64,000 bases of DNA from Cepaea nemoralis. Its lineage: Eukaryota > Mollusca > Gastropoda > Stylommatophora > Helicidae. The notes beneath the pieces are model-generated. The model was not told the origin of the DNA. It saw nothing but the letters and a program-made list of their open reading frames with translations, and did no database searches. The position numbers and the translations under genes were made by a program. The stretch spans positions 257,501-321,500 of the forward strand of contig JACEFZ010021419.1 in assembly GCA_014155875.1 (NCBI GenBank). The letters are read 5' to 3'. Below are positions 46,462-56,973 of this stretch, piece by piece (the stretch's first letter is position 1; each line of letters starts with the position of its first letter).

Positions 46462-48270
46462 CTACATTGTCACTACAATTGTTGATTTATAGTGAGAAGT
46501 ATATAACTGCTCGCAATTTTTGAAAATATTCTTGAAATCTGAAGTAAGTTTACTTGTTGAAATTCGCATGACAACATGCAAGATGCAGTCCGAGAATAAA
46601 GACCTATTCTTAGATTTGTTGATCTTCCAGCAAGAAACTGCTTGTTCGCAAATGTATGTTGATCCAAACAATGATAACAGTTTAGCTGCAATGTTTTTCA
46701 AGTTGTGAAATGATTCTTCTGATAAAGATCCATAGGAATCCAGAAAACCATCTGACTTGAATTTCTCTTTCAGGTCATGATCTGCTTGTAAGTCAAGCAG
46801 CTCCAACTGTATGTTCTCTGTGACTGTACCAGCTTCTGCACTAACAGGGGAACTAAGAATATTCAACTGTGGCTCTAAGTTCTTGAAATCTTGGAATCCC
46901 CATCCAAATTCTTCAGTCAATGCATCTAATTAGGATTTGTACTTTTCAATCATTTCACCAGAAATGGTTTCTTGTTTCAGCAAAGCGAAGTGACAAAACC
47001 CTTTTTCATTTGTTTGTCTGGAGAACAGTGGGAATTTTGCCTGAAATGATTTTACATATACATGCAATTCATGTGCAAATACACTATTGTCCTGAAGTTT
47101 GACATTCAGTTCATTTAACTTTTCCATAATTTCAATGGCAAACATGAAGTCTAACTTCCACTATTTATTGATAATGTTAGTATTAAAGTCACATTCAATG
47201 CCCTTCATCTCTAGGAACATCACTATTTCTTCTCTGAGGTCCCACACTCGCCTCAACACCTTGTCGAGACTCAGCCACCGAACACTGGAGTGGTACATGA
47301 CATTGGAATGTTCAGTTTCCAAATCGTCAAGTAATGCCTTGAAATGTCTGTGATTAAGTCCTCTTAATCTGATGAGGTCGATCACACTGACAACTTGGTC
47401 AATAATATGCTTGATATTCAACAATTTTACACAGACTTTCTTGATGGATCATACAGTGAAGTGGTAATAATGTGTGGTCATGATATTCTGCTTTAATCTT
47501 ATCGACTTATCAACTTTTACCAGACCTACATTTTTTTCCAGTCAAAGCACGAGCTCCATCAGTTGTAACACTTGTCATCTTGTTCCAAATCATTCCAGTT
47601 CTTTCATTACAGTAAGTAACAGCACTGAATATATCATGGCCCGTGGTTGTGCCTGTGAGTGGCTCAAAACTCAGTCACTCGTCAGTGAGTTTGAACGAAG
47701 AGTTTATTCCACATATAAATGTCAATAATTGTGCAGTATCATGTACATTGGTACTCTCATCAAATGCAAGAGAGTACCACGAAAATTTTTAACTTGCATC
47801 TTGAAGTTTATGCATCAAATTGTCACTTATCTTGTCAACACGTCTGACCACAGTTCTCCTCGATAAAGTAATGTTATAAATTTTGGGGGGGTTCTGGACA
47901 CATAATGTTTGCTGCATCTAGCAAACATTCCTTGATGAACTCGCCAACAAATGGCTTGTTCTGTTATACAATTCTGTGTGACAGCACAAGACTAGCTTCA
48001 GTTGCAGCATCATGAATTGAAGACTGTTTAGTAAAAACAGTTTGCTATTTCTCCAAAATTTTCAAGGACTCCAGGCATTTCCGTTCCCTCTCTTAGGTTG
48101 TTAAATTGTATCCGAAATCGGAATGTTTTGTTTGATAATGTCTTTTTAAATTGCACTCATTGAAGTCAGCCACTGACTCACGACACAACAAGCAAACTGA
48201 TTTGCTATCAATTTTTATAAAACAGTACTTAGGTGTCCATTCATCATTAAAACACGGCATTCATCTTCAA
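46462..48270 (-). pseudogene. hAT-superfamily transposase with BED zinc finger, stop-interrupted
   Basis: N-terminal BED finger at 48140-48250: SKSVCLLCRESVADFNECNL then KRHYQTKHSDFGY (Cx2C...Hx5H). Next is TSVTTDGARALTGKK near 47540-47590, with the first catalytic D of the RNase-H-like fold. LHCMIHQESLC lies near 47440. From 47424 down the frame is nearly continuous: RGLNHRHFKALLDDLETEHS, HSSVRWLSLDKVLRRVWDLR, then a TAG. ALLKQETISG follows, then a TAA, then LFGSTYICEQAVSCWKINKS and LRI-like VVMRISTSKL, the hAT dimerisation segment. It resembles the transposases that gave rise to GTF2IRD2/ZBED-type host genes. Two nonsense codons and at least one frame step make it inactive. No terminal inverted repeats were identified. 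Confidence 0.85.
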
Positions 48271-48480
48271 TCTTACGTTGTTTGTGACACTCATTGTTTT
48301 AATAAAAGTCTAACAGTTAGAATTTTACAAAACTTTGAAAAGGAAATTAAACAAAACCTACTTTCAGCTGTGTGTGAAAATAAAATATTCGCAAAATAAG
48401 GAGTAAACTCAGAATACATTTCAGAAATATATTAAGAATACTTCAACAAATAAATTAATTTGAACATTGTAAATGTGGAA

Positions 48481-48737
48481 CTGGTATCATGAAGGCTAAT
48501 AGACTGCAATGGCTGGGGCATATTGAAAGAATGGAAGATAATAGGGAAACAAAACTCGCTTACACTCAGGAAATAAATGACCGTAGACCCCGAGTAGACC
48601 AAGAATACGGTGAAGAGATAATATGCATACAGACCTACAAGCACTTGGAATCACCGACTGGCAAGAGAAGGTCAACCAGAGAGACGAATGGAGACGGTTT
48701 GTATCTGCAGCAAAACACCTCAATGGCTCGGAATGCT
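48481..48737 (+). pseudogene. RTE-like LINE 3' end, family A, copy 3
   Basis: MKANRLQWLGHIERMEDNRE, TKLAYTQEINDRRPR, then a one-base deletion (CCGAGTAGACC versus CCGAGGTAGACC) shifts the frame. It ends CTCGGAATGCTGAAGAAG into a (GAA)n tail. Confidence 0.85.
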
Positions 48738-48922
48738 GAAGAAGAAGAAGAAGAAGAAGAAGAAGAAGAAGAAGAAGAAGAAGAAGAAGAAGAAGAAGAA
48801 GAAGAAGAACGAACGAACGAACGAACGAACGAACGAACGAACGAACGAACGAACGAACGAACGAACGAACGAACGAACGAACGAACGAACGAACGAACGA
48901 ACGAACGAACGAACGAACGAAC
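48738..48922. repeat. Compound (GAA)n(GAAC)n microsatellite joining two LINE tails
   Basis: About 24 GAA units, the 3' tail of the family A LINE on the plus strand, pass directly into about 28 GAAC units, the inverted tail of the element at 48923-49020. Confidence 0.95.
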
Positions 48923-49021
48923 AGACTTTATTTTCAAAGGGTAACAAATTGGGCACGCAGGCCCGTCTTACATTCGGCCCTTCCAATCACTCATCTTTTC
49001 TTCATTAACGTGCATAGGAAA
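48923..49021 (-). mobile_element. LINE/SINE 3'-end repeat, copy 3
   Basis: GACTTTATTTTCAAAGGGTA, CAAATTGGGCACGCAGGCCC. Interrupted on the right by the LTR retrotransposon. Confidence 0.7.
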
Positions 49022-49026
49022 AGAAC
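49022..49026. repeat. Target-site duplication AGAAC (left)
   Basis: Matches 58824-58828; 5 bp is typical of Ty3/gypsy integrases. Confidence 0.9.
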
Positions 49027-49636
49027 TGTCAACAACTCATGTTTCAGGCATCATCGGATTACTTCTCCCACACCATACAAGAAACTTGCAAGTAGTGTGC
49101 GAGGAATGAAATGGTACATTTTATTGCCGTTGGCTCTTTACAATTGCAAAACAGTCGCTATCTAATCACACATAAAGTCACAATATTCTCTATCACTAGT
49201 TTTCCTAAACCCTATAGCTAATCTCTATCTACTAGGCTATACGAAAACACATATCTATTCTATACGATGTGAACACTACAAAGTCAGTCCCCAGTCTGAC
49301 TTCCTTCACTCGCGTCGCTACACGCCACGCGGAAGGACCTTCATTCGTCCTTCGGCTCTTTGCGTGCTAGGTCAGTTAGCACGCTTCTATTAGCTGTCTT
49401 TGGTTGAGTGGACATTCGTAGCTATCACGCAGGCGTGATTCCGTCGTGACCAGTAGTGCTAACTATCTGGTCAACGCCTTCGTGTGAGGACTAGTTAATA
49501 GTCCCCCTTTTCTATCATCTATCCTGCCCTGATCCCGGGCACTATGTTCCCTCTAATCTATCTGAGGTTGACCCCACGTCCCGGTGGTGCTTCTATCATG
49601 AGGCAAGCTTCCTGCCTCCTGCCTCAGTCTTTGACA
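49027..49636 (-). repeat. 3' LTR (610 bp)
   Basis: Begins TGTCAACAACTCATG and ends CAGTCTTTGACA in plus-strand view; TGTCAA/TTGACA are perfect 6-bp inverted ends. It differs from the other LTR at roughly 15-20 positions by eye (about 97% identity). Confidence 0.95.
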
Positions 49637-49640
49637 CACA

Positions 49641-49652
49641 CCCTCCCCTCCT
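49641..49652 (-). promoter_or_regulatory. Polypurine tract
   Basis: AGGAGGGGAGGG on the minus strand, 4 bp from the 3' LTR, primes plus-strand DNA synthesis in this element class. Confidence 0.85.
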
Positions 49653-52137
49653 GTGTTGCGTCATCAACTTTGACTCATTGGTTGTGACGCAAGAGGTTTC
49701 TAAAAAATTAGTGTGTCTAATTTTTGTCAAAGACTGTAGATAACCTGGCTTTGGGCTACTCAATAGACCTACTGACTAATGTCACAATGTAGCATCACTT
49801 TACTTGGCTACTGGCAATCGCCACAAACTTGTCTGGTTGGCGTGAGCCCTCTTCTCAATCGCAATATTATATTAATTAGAGGTATGTCTGAACCGGACCG
49901 TTGTCTTATAAGACCTGCCCTCAAATAGTAAATTAACTCACTACCCATACAAAGTTGACTTTCTGAAGGTCAACACATGAATTGCTTCATGTCCCCCATA
50001 TAATATTAAACAACCATTACACAAGATGTGAGCGACAGGCTTTACCTATCTCGCTTCCGCGTGTAAAGTCATATTTCACTGTTAAGTTAGTGTTTCGTTG
50101 TCTATTATGTCCCCTGACCCGGAGTTATCTCCCTTTGATCTAATAAAAGTGTATGCAATTTATATGTTTGTTTTTCTGGTTGTTTGTGTGTTTGGATGTA
50201 ATTAAACGTATAATCTACCCTCTAACATGTGTATCTAACTATCATGTGTATGTAAGTTAGTTTTTCAAGTGCCATAATTCATTTAACTGTGGTCACAAAC
50301 ATGTGTATAATACAAATCTGTGACTACGTTTCTGTCTTATGAGACTCAAAATACTTTCACTAAGATCCTAAACTAAACTACACAAAATACATTCATTACA
50401 ACACATTTCCAACATTGAAACCAACACTTGACGGCAACAAAAATAAACAGTCCTGTTGAGCGGTAGAAAAAATCCGCTGACTGTTCTCACTCTCTCGTGT
50501 ATATTTTACATTTGTTCTCACTTTCACACTTCTGTCACACATCTTTCACCTTCCCTTATGTCACACTTCTTTTACCCTCACTATTGGCACACCTCTTTTA
50601 CCTTCATTTCTGTCACACATCTTTCATCCTCATTTCTGTTACACTTCTTTCATCCTCATTTCTGTCACACATCTTTCATTCTCATTTCTGTCACACTTCT
50701 TTCATCCTCATTTCTGTCACACATCTTTCACCCTCACCTTTGTCACACATCTTTTACCTTCATTTCTGTCACCTAACTTTCACTCTCATTTTTGTCACGC
50801 ATCTTTTACCCTCATAGTTATTTAAAACCCTTGGAGTGACACTGTACAAGTTTGGCTCAGTTTGACAGAGTTGAGCCTAATGACTGTGCATCACCCGTTG
50901 CACACGTCAAGTATTTACAACATATTTACATGTAAAAAAAGGGTTAATGGTTTGTACCCTGGTATTCTTAACCACTGTATTCTACAGAAATATTACTCTA
51001 AATACTGACATACTAATACTAGTTCTATAAATATACATTTAATGTGTTGCCTATTTTAATCTATCTGTCATATTAAATCCTAAAATAAGCTTACATTACT
51101 CCTAATATTTATCTAATTTAAGGGATGGAATTTACCTATGTGAAATGAAATTGATGTGAGATGAGTTATGTCCCTTTGTGAAATGGGTAATGTGAAATGT
51201 AATAAGTTACGTCCCTTTCTAAAATGGGTGATGTGAAATATAACATATTCTAACTAATGTTTTTAAATGAAACAAACTATATGATTGATATTCTTATTCT
51301 ATATGGTGTAAATGATGTATCTTTAAGTGTATAATATTTCTATTTTATTATGGTGTAACCTAATCATACTACTAAATGATAACGTTTGTTAAATGGATTG
51401 GTTAAGATGGAATGAAATCAAATGGAATGAAACAAAGTGAAATATAATAAACTGAATGATACTATTCATATCTAAACTTCTTATAATTAGTTATCATGTT
51501 TAAATTACAATCCTAATCTACTTTTAAAGCTAAATAAATATGTAAATTAATATTCTATCTACCAAAAAAAAAATGAAAATGAAAAATATTATATTGTCTA
51601 ACTCTAAATATAAATTAAAATGACATAATCTATCTATATTTTATCACTATATTAAAACATTATGATACATATCACATTAAGTTTATATATACATGGTCTT
51701 TAAATACCTCAGGTTAGTCGTTGCCATTAATGTTCAGAAACATGCTTTCATTGGCATAATATCTATACAATTGTTCTGGGTATTTGAAATCCATTACACA
51801 GTCATATTTGTTCTATGGGTATTGCACCTGTAGAGTTCGTTTGTAAAGTAGACCACTGTTTTCGTGTCTGTATGTATATAATCATCTGACACTGTTTTTC
51901 TCTGTTTAACACAACTAATTCACTGGAACATATATGGAGCTTAGCAAGTAATAAGCTGTCCTAGTTCACAAGGTGATATATTTGTTCCCAGAGTAAAGTT
52001 CTTACTTTTGATGTCTACGGACACATAGCAGGTCAATGTTTTTGGTACTTAGTTCAGCACATAATATTCATGTATTTCTAACATATTTCACATAGAATAT
52101 TTGACTGTACTAAATTAACATCTATTACTCTACACTC
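49653..52137 (-). other. 3' untranslated region of the LTR element
   Basis: About 2.5 kb without a long open frame. It contains a ~26-bp tandem repeat (50515-50815) and short TGTGAAATG-type repeats (51140-51240). No envelope-like signal peptide or membrane pattern is visible. Confidence 0.7.
50515..50815. repeat. ~26-bp minisatellite inside the LTR element
   Basis: Unit CTTTCATCCTCATTTCTGTC ACACAT, about 11 copies with substitutions. Confidence 0.9.
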
Positions 52138-52213
52138 TTATGTGGAAATTTCTGGTATTGCTACATCAGATGGTCGACTAAGGGTATCAGCCAAGATGTT
52201 ATCTTTCCCCTTA
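52138..52213 (-). pseudogene. Displaced C-terminal tail of RNase H
   Basis: After the stop at 52211 the expected end of the RNase H/pol protein continues in the +1 frame: KGKDNILADTLSR then about 12 residues to a TAA at 52138-52140. The G-D-N-LAD-LSR motif is universal at this place in Ty3/gypsy pol. One surplus base near 52213 explains the break. Confidence 0.85.
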
Positions 52214-55093
52214 ATATGCTTCTATACTAAAGGTGTAATTTTGTAGTATTAGCGACCACCTGTATATTCGGTCATTTCGATGTACACCACTCTGTATGAC
52301 CGTTATTGGGGAGTTGTCAGTCTGGACAATGAAGTGCACACCCGCCAGAAATCGATGCAGCTTTCTCACCGCATAGATGACGCTTAAGGCTTCCAACTCG
52401 GATATGGAATATCTGGACTCGGTGGGTGTGATCTTACGGCTCACGTAGCAAATCGGATGGAAGATGCCCTCATAAAATTGGCCTAGTACTGCAGCGATGG
52501 AGATCCTGCTGGCATCTGTCCTAAGATAATAAACGAGCCTCGGATTAGGCAAGCGGAGGATTGGAACATTACTAAACAAGATTTTCAATTTTGACAATGC
52601 AGAAATTAATAATGCATCTTTAACATCCAATTTTACAGAAGCTTTTAAAACATTGGAAAATACACTTGTAATCTCCACTAACTTTGGAATAAATTTACTA
52701 TAGTAATTCACTAACCCCAAAAGGCTTCTGACCTGTTTCTTGGTGGTAGGCATGGTCAGATTCATAATTTTGGTAATAATTTTCTGGTCAGTCTTTAGTT
52801 GACCTTGAGAAATGACATGACCCAAAAAATCAATTTCTTTTAGGCCCAATTCGACTTTGCTCGGTTTGACAGTGAGCCCGAAGAGTCGCAACCTATTAAA
52901 GACATGTCTCAGTTTCAGTAGGTGTGTTGTCCAGTCATCAGTATGGACACATATATCATCTATATAGGTCACTGTATTCGTCACTCCATGAAGTAGATCT
53001 CTAGTTAAGCGTACGAAAGTGGCAGGAGCGTTTCGAAGTCCGAAAGGAAGAAAACGCCACTCGTAAAGTCCTAAAGGTGTTGAAAAAGCAGTAAGATGGA
53101 TGGATTGAGACTGCATAGGGACCTGCCAATATCCCTTAGTAAGATCTAGTTTAGAAAAGATTTTGGAGGTGGACATGTCAAGAATAAGATCTTCGCAGGA
53201 AGGAATTGGCTCTGCGTCGATCTTGGTGACGTTGTTGAGCTTTCGATAGTCCACGCACAGACGAATTGTAGAATCTTTCTTCTTAACTAGAACAATTGGA
53301 AAAGAGTACTCAGAGGTGGATTTCTGGATGATCCCACTAGCCTCTAAATTCAGAATTTCCTTATTTAGATTTTCCCTATAGCTTAGTGGGATTGAGTACG
53401 GCCTGCATTTAATAGGCTTAGAGTCCGAAAGAAGAATGGAGTGTTCGATTCTGTCCGTCCTACCTGGAATGTCAGAGAATATGTCTTTGTATTCCGTCAC
53501 TAATTCTACTAATTGTCGTCGTTGACTGTCTGTTAGTCCCTGTTCTATATGTATGCTATCTAATGTAGCAGTCTTGTCTACAATAGGAACTGGTAGTTCC
53601 ATTCCGTCGTCGTCTACCTGATTCAGTACGGTGGTGGTGCTAAGTGTGTATTCTGTATTCTCGCTAAGTGTATGCTCGTCGGATATGCCAGTCTCGCTAA
53701 CTAGTGTAGTTGCGTTGTGTATGTCTGTCGTCTGATCACTAGGTGTGGGTGCACTGTGTTCGTCTGTCTCTACTTCTGTCTCTTGTCGTGAATAGTAAGG
53801 TTTCAACATGTTGACATGGAATATCTTTAAGTTTCCGTTTATTGATATTTCATAGTCAACATCTGAAATTTTACGTACCACCTTGAATGGCCCTTGCCAT
53901 GAAGTCAATAATAAATTTCGTTTGTCAGGAAGCAAGAGAAGTATGTCTTGATCTGGTTCAAGTTCAATTGTTCTCGCCCCTTTGTTGGCATACTGGCGGT
54001 AGATTTGACCCTTCCTCTCCAAAGCTGCCTTAGCTATAATACACGATTTCATGATTTTATCTCGTGTTTCAGTCACCATTTCATAAGGTGTTTTTGGTTC
54101 GGGAATTTGAATAGAATTCGTTATTGCCTGATGATAAATGGTTAGGGGTCCACGTGGGTTAGCCCCGTACACTAATTCAAACGGTGAGAAACCCGTGCTT
54201 GAATGGGGAATCTCCCGATAGGCGAACAGCACTGTTGGTAACAGTGTATCCCAATCAGCTGGGTTTTCTGCTGTTACCTTAGCCAGCATATGCTTAAGAT
54301 CTCCATTAATTTTTTCTACTATCCCATTGCTGGCTGGATGGTATGCTGTCGTGAAATGTTGTTTAATCCCTAACATTTTTGTAAGGGCTTGCGTTGCAGC
54401 CGATATGAATTGAGTTCCACGATCGGATAAAATGGTCCGTGGAAATCCGAATCGTGAGAACAGGTGTAGAAATACATTGGCAACATCTTTGGAGGTGATG
54501 TACTTCAAAGCTACTGCCTCAACCCACCTTGTACATAGGTCGACCATCGTTAATATGAAGCGATTTCCTTTGCTGGACACCTGATTCAGGGGTCCAACAA
54601 TATCTACCGCCATACTCTCAAATGGCCTAGAAGCCAGTGTAGAAGGTTGTACTTCAGCTGTAGCATGTTTACCCTTTCGTACTAACTGTTGACAGACATT
54701 ACACGAACGACAAAATAATTTAATATCATTGCAAAAACCTGGCCAATAAAAATGAGCCTGAATTCTGGCCCTGGTTTTGTCATATGCAAGATGGCCAGCA
54801 AACGGTGACTCATGTGCAATCTTTAGCACAGTTATGCGATGTTGTACAGGTAACACCGTTTGCTGAATCTCATGGTTACCAGTAGTATAATATCTAGTAA
54901 GAATGCCATTATTTAATCTGAAGAACCATGATGCGTTCTTTGTCACTTTTGCTCGTTCTTTCAATACTTTTAAATAAGGAGACAAACTAGGATCAGCTTT
55001 CTGCTGTTCTATGAATTTTTGTCTGTTGGTATCATCAGTGCTAGATGGAGAAAGCACTAGTAGTCTCTCATCTTGTAAGCGTGTCTTGATGTT
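52211..55093 (-). CDS. pol: Pol: integrase - reverse transcriptase - RNase H (Gmr1 order)
   Basis: About 960 codons in one frame, opening after a TAA at 55094-55096. There is no ATG, as expected for a protein read through from upstream. Numbering from the GTG at 55057: zinc domain H82-x6-H89 and C119-x2-C122; integrase core D152 (VDIVGPL), D212 (LSDRGTQF) and E248 (GIVEKINGD), giving D-x35-E; GPF module near 389; a Ser/Thr-rich linker 425-480. RT 510-800 has LCVDYRKLN, LDLTKGYW, LPFGLRNAPATF and catalytic YIDD 698-701. RNase H has D848, E887 and D914, and is truncated by a stop at 948. It overlaps the protease frame by 26 nt (+1 step). Integrase inserts the cDNA; RT and RNase H make it. All catalytic residues are kept, so loss of function, if real, is recent. 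Confidence 0.93.
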   Translation of the reverse strand, partial: NIKTRLQDERLLVLSPSSTDDTNRQKFIEQQKADPSLSPYLKVLKERAKVTKNASWFFRLNNGILTRYYTTGNHEIQQTVLPVQHRITVLKIAHESPFAGHLAYDKTRARIQAHFYWPGFCNDIKLFCRSCNVCQQLVRKGKHATAEVQPSTLASRPFESMAVDIVGPLNQVSSKGNRFILTMVDLCTRWVEAVALKYITSKDVANVFLHLFSRFGFPRTILSDRGTQFISAATQALTKMLGIKQHFTTAYHPASNGIVEKINGDLKHMLAKVTAENPADWDTLLPTVLFAYREIPHSSTGFSPFELVYGANPRGPLTIYHQAITNSIQIPEPKTPYEMVTETRDKIMKSCIIAKAALERKGQIYRQYANKGARTIELEPDQDILLLLPDKRNLLLTSWQGPFKVVRKISDVDYEISINGNLKIFHVNMLKPYYSRQETEVETDEHSAPTPSDQTTDIHNATTLVSETGISDEHTLSENTEYTLSTTTVLNQVDDDGMELPVPIVDKTATLDSIHIEQGLTDSQRRQLVELVTEYKDIFSDIPGRTDRIEHSILLSDSKPIKCRPYSIPLSYRENLNKEILNLEASGIIQKSTSEYSFPIVLVKKKDSTIRLCVDYRKLNNVTKIDAEPIPSCEDLILDMSTSKIFSKLDLTKGYWQVPMQSQSIHLTAFSTPLGLYEWRFLPFGLRNAPATFVRLTRDLLHGVTNTVTYIDDICVHTDDWTTHLLKLRHVFNRLRLFGLTVKPSKVELGLKEIDFLGHVISQGQLKTDQKIITKIMNLTMPTTKKQVRSLLGLVNYYSKFIPKLVEITSVFSNVLKASVKLDVKDALLISALSKLKILFSNVPILRLPNPRLVYYLRTDASRISIAAVLGQFYEGIFHPICYVSRKITPTESRYSISELEALSVIYAVRKLHRFLAGVHFIVQTDNSPITVIQSGVHRNDRIYRWSLILQNYTFSIEAY

Positions 55094-55738
55094 TTATAGT
55101 GTCTGCTCTGGTTGTTGCATTAACTGCATTCAGTTGGTTCCATGCAGTTATTTCATCGCTAGTACATTGTTTTAGTTGGGGTAAGCAACCCAGAATTAAA
55201 TCAGTACAAGGGTTGTCAAGTACAGCACAAGTAAATGTACCCGAAAGGAAAGGAGTGTTAATACGGGCTTTGGCCAAAGGGTAAATTTCAATGTTACCCG
55301 AAAAGGTTCGGCATTTGACAGAGTCACCTGTATAATCCTCTTGACTCACCAGTTCCTTTCTGAGACCAATAAGGGTACTACCGCTGTCCAGCAAACATTG
55401 GCATGGTCTATCATTGACCATTGCATTGTGGAACTCTAAATTGCCTCTGGAGGCTAAGGCTGCATTCACACTCTCAGATGAGAATGGAACTGTATGTCCA
55501 CATTCTAATTTTCCGTCAGCATGAAACTGGTGACATCGCTCACAACTGTCAAAACTCAACATATCGTTTACACAACACACCTCTTCCGTTTGGTTAACAG
55601 GTAATTCATTTTCAACATCACACTCAGTCTCACTACCACTATCAGAAGATGTATCAAGTAAAATAGCATTGTTGGCTTTCATACGTTGGCGGCCTAGGCA
55701 CTTATTTGAATAATGGCCGTAGCTGGAACAAAAAAAAA
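55068..55738 (-). CDS. Zinc-knuckle tail of gag and retroviral-type protease
   Basis: Open frame lying +1 relative to gag. It starts with the rest of a zinc knuckle (CSSYGHYSNKC), then an acidic region (DTSSDSGSETECDVENE) and a Cys/His-rich patch (CERCHQFHADGKLECGH). The aspartic protease follows: CQCLLDSGSTLIGLRKEL with catalytic DSG, then LILGCL as the flap-to-core hydrophobic-G motif. The protease dimer cleaves the polyprotein. It ends in TGA at 55068-55070, inside an overlap with pol. The upstream ATG of this frame (55898) lies within gag and is not a real start. Confidence 0.85.
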
Positions 55739-56973
55739 CATTTAATGGCACGCCGGTATGCAGATCTTTTGTTCTGTTGCTTCTTAATAACATTTTCAAG
55801 ATGTGCCGGATAACTCGGCGATTTGTCACACATTGAATAAGTGTCATGTAAAAGGTGACAGTGGATACATTTTGAAATTTTTCTATCTTTCTTGTCAAAT
55901 TTATTAAATGGTTTTCTATTGCTCTGATAGTTTTTAGATTGATCTTTTACAAAGGAAACTATTTCAGAGTCATTTGAAGTCTTAAAAATATTTCTGTTTG
56001 AAGAAAAATATGCCGACCCTTTCTTTTCAAACTGTTCTATGGTTTCAATGTCTGACTGCTGCAAAAATTTAGCAAAAGAGGATGGTATCGTGGATATTAC
56101 TTTATCCATAGTTATTAAGTTTTTCAATCTATCAAAGTCTTTTCCTATGTTAGCTGCTTTAAGCCACCTATTTAGTACACTTTGAACATTTGAGACGTAG
56201 TCAATGAAAGTCTCAGTAGGTTTAGGTTTTAAATTTGAGAACTGAACCTGATACCCAGGGGCATCAAGTAAAAAGTGTTGCATAATCCTATCACGGATGT
56301 ATTGGTAGTCAGATCTAAGATCGGTTGGTATAGATTCTATCACTTTAAGGGGCTCACCACTCAGGTTCTTCATATAAATCATAGCCCACATCTCTAAAGG
56401 AACTTGGTGATATTTAAACTGATACTCGACATTTTCTGTCCAAGCAGATATTGAATCGTCTTTACAATATGGTTTGATAATATTTTTGTATTTGTTGAAC
56501 TTATTTTCTTCTTGTTGACTTTTAAGTTTAGTGGCAGAGATCTCTGCGTGTGAGTCTACATCCATCTCTTTCATCTTTAATTGTGTCTCTGATTCTACTT
56601 GTATTTGTTTTTCCTTAACTCTTGCCATTTCATCTATCTCTTTTTGCTTTAATTCTTTCTCCTGATCTAATTGTCTTTGTTTTAATTCTAATTCCTTATG
56701 TTTAATTTCCTTATCTTGTTCTAATTGTTGTTGCTTAACATTCTTATCATGTTCTAATTGTTGTTGCTTAATCTGTTTGTCATCTTCTAGATGTTTTTGT
56801 TTTGTTATTTCCGCTAGTTCTGCAATCTCCTTTTGGTGTTGTCTTTCTAGTGCCCGTTCATTTCTCTCAGCCTCTTTTGCTTCTTTAAATTTTTGATCCG
56901 CATATTGTTCTAGCTCTTTACCTGTGTATTGCAATTCTTTGCCTGCTTTAATGAAGTCAGCTAGAGTAGACAT
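55702..56973 (-). CDS. gag: Gag, nucleocapsid-type structural protein
   Basis: First ATG (56971-56973) gives MSTLADFIKAGKELQYTGKE. A long Glu/Gln/Lys-rich coiled coil (about residues 30-165) with repeated QQQLEHDK-type heptads follows. Then comes a capsid-like helical region (WTENVEYQFKYHQVPLEMWA, IRDRIMQHFLLDAPGYQ, ETFIDYVSNVQSVLNRWL). The C-terminus reaches the first Cys of the zinc knuckle and then, at a T9 run, reads out of frame to a TAA at 55702. Gag packages RNA into particles. The coiled-coil-rich N-terminus is typical of many invertebrate gypsy-type gags. An extra in-frame GTG at 57018 is not used. Confidence 0.85.
   Translation of the reverse strand: MSTLADFIKAGKELQYTGKELEQYADQKFKEAKEAERNERALERQHQKEIAELAEITKQKHLEDDKQIKQQQLEHDKNVKQQQLEQDKEIKHKELELKQRQLDQEKELKQKEIDEMARVKEKQIQVESETQLKMKEMDVDSHAEISATKLKSQQEENKFNKYKNIIKPYCKDDSISAWTENVEYQFKYHQVPLEMWAMIYMKNLSGEPLKVIESIPTDLRSDYQYIRDRIMQHFLLDAPGYQVQFSNLKPKPTETFIDYVSNVQSVLNRWLKAANIGKDFDRLKNLITMDKVISTIPSSFAKFLQQSDIETIEQFEKKGSAYFSSNRNIFKTSNDSEIVSFVKDQSKNYQSNRKPFNKFDKKDRKISKCIHCHLLHDTYSMCDKSPSYPAHLENVIKKQQNKRSAYRRAIKCFFLFQLRPLFK
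55731..55739 (-). other. T9 run at the gag-protease frame step
   Basis: On the minus strand TG-T9-G lies exactly where the frame changes, inside the zinc knuckle. Eight Ts would keep a canonical Cx2Cx4Hx4C in one frame. Either a surplus T (mutation or read error) or a slippage site. Confidence 0.75.

Noticed and set aside
48635..48986. FVRS / NERT / poly-E / poly-K frames
   Set aside because: Products of the (GAA)n(GAAC)n compound microsatellite.
49653..52137. Envelope gene in the LTR element
   Set aside because: No long frame, signal peptide or transmembrane pattern in the 2.5-kb tail; so no evidence for an errantivirus-like element.
55702..55898. ATG at 55898 as start of a separate protease protein
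   Set aside because: The first 50 codons lie inside gag in another frame and look random; the meaningful part begins at the zinc knuckle near 55735.
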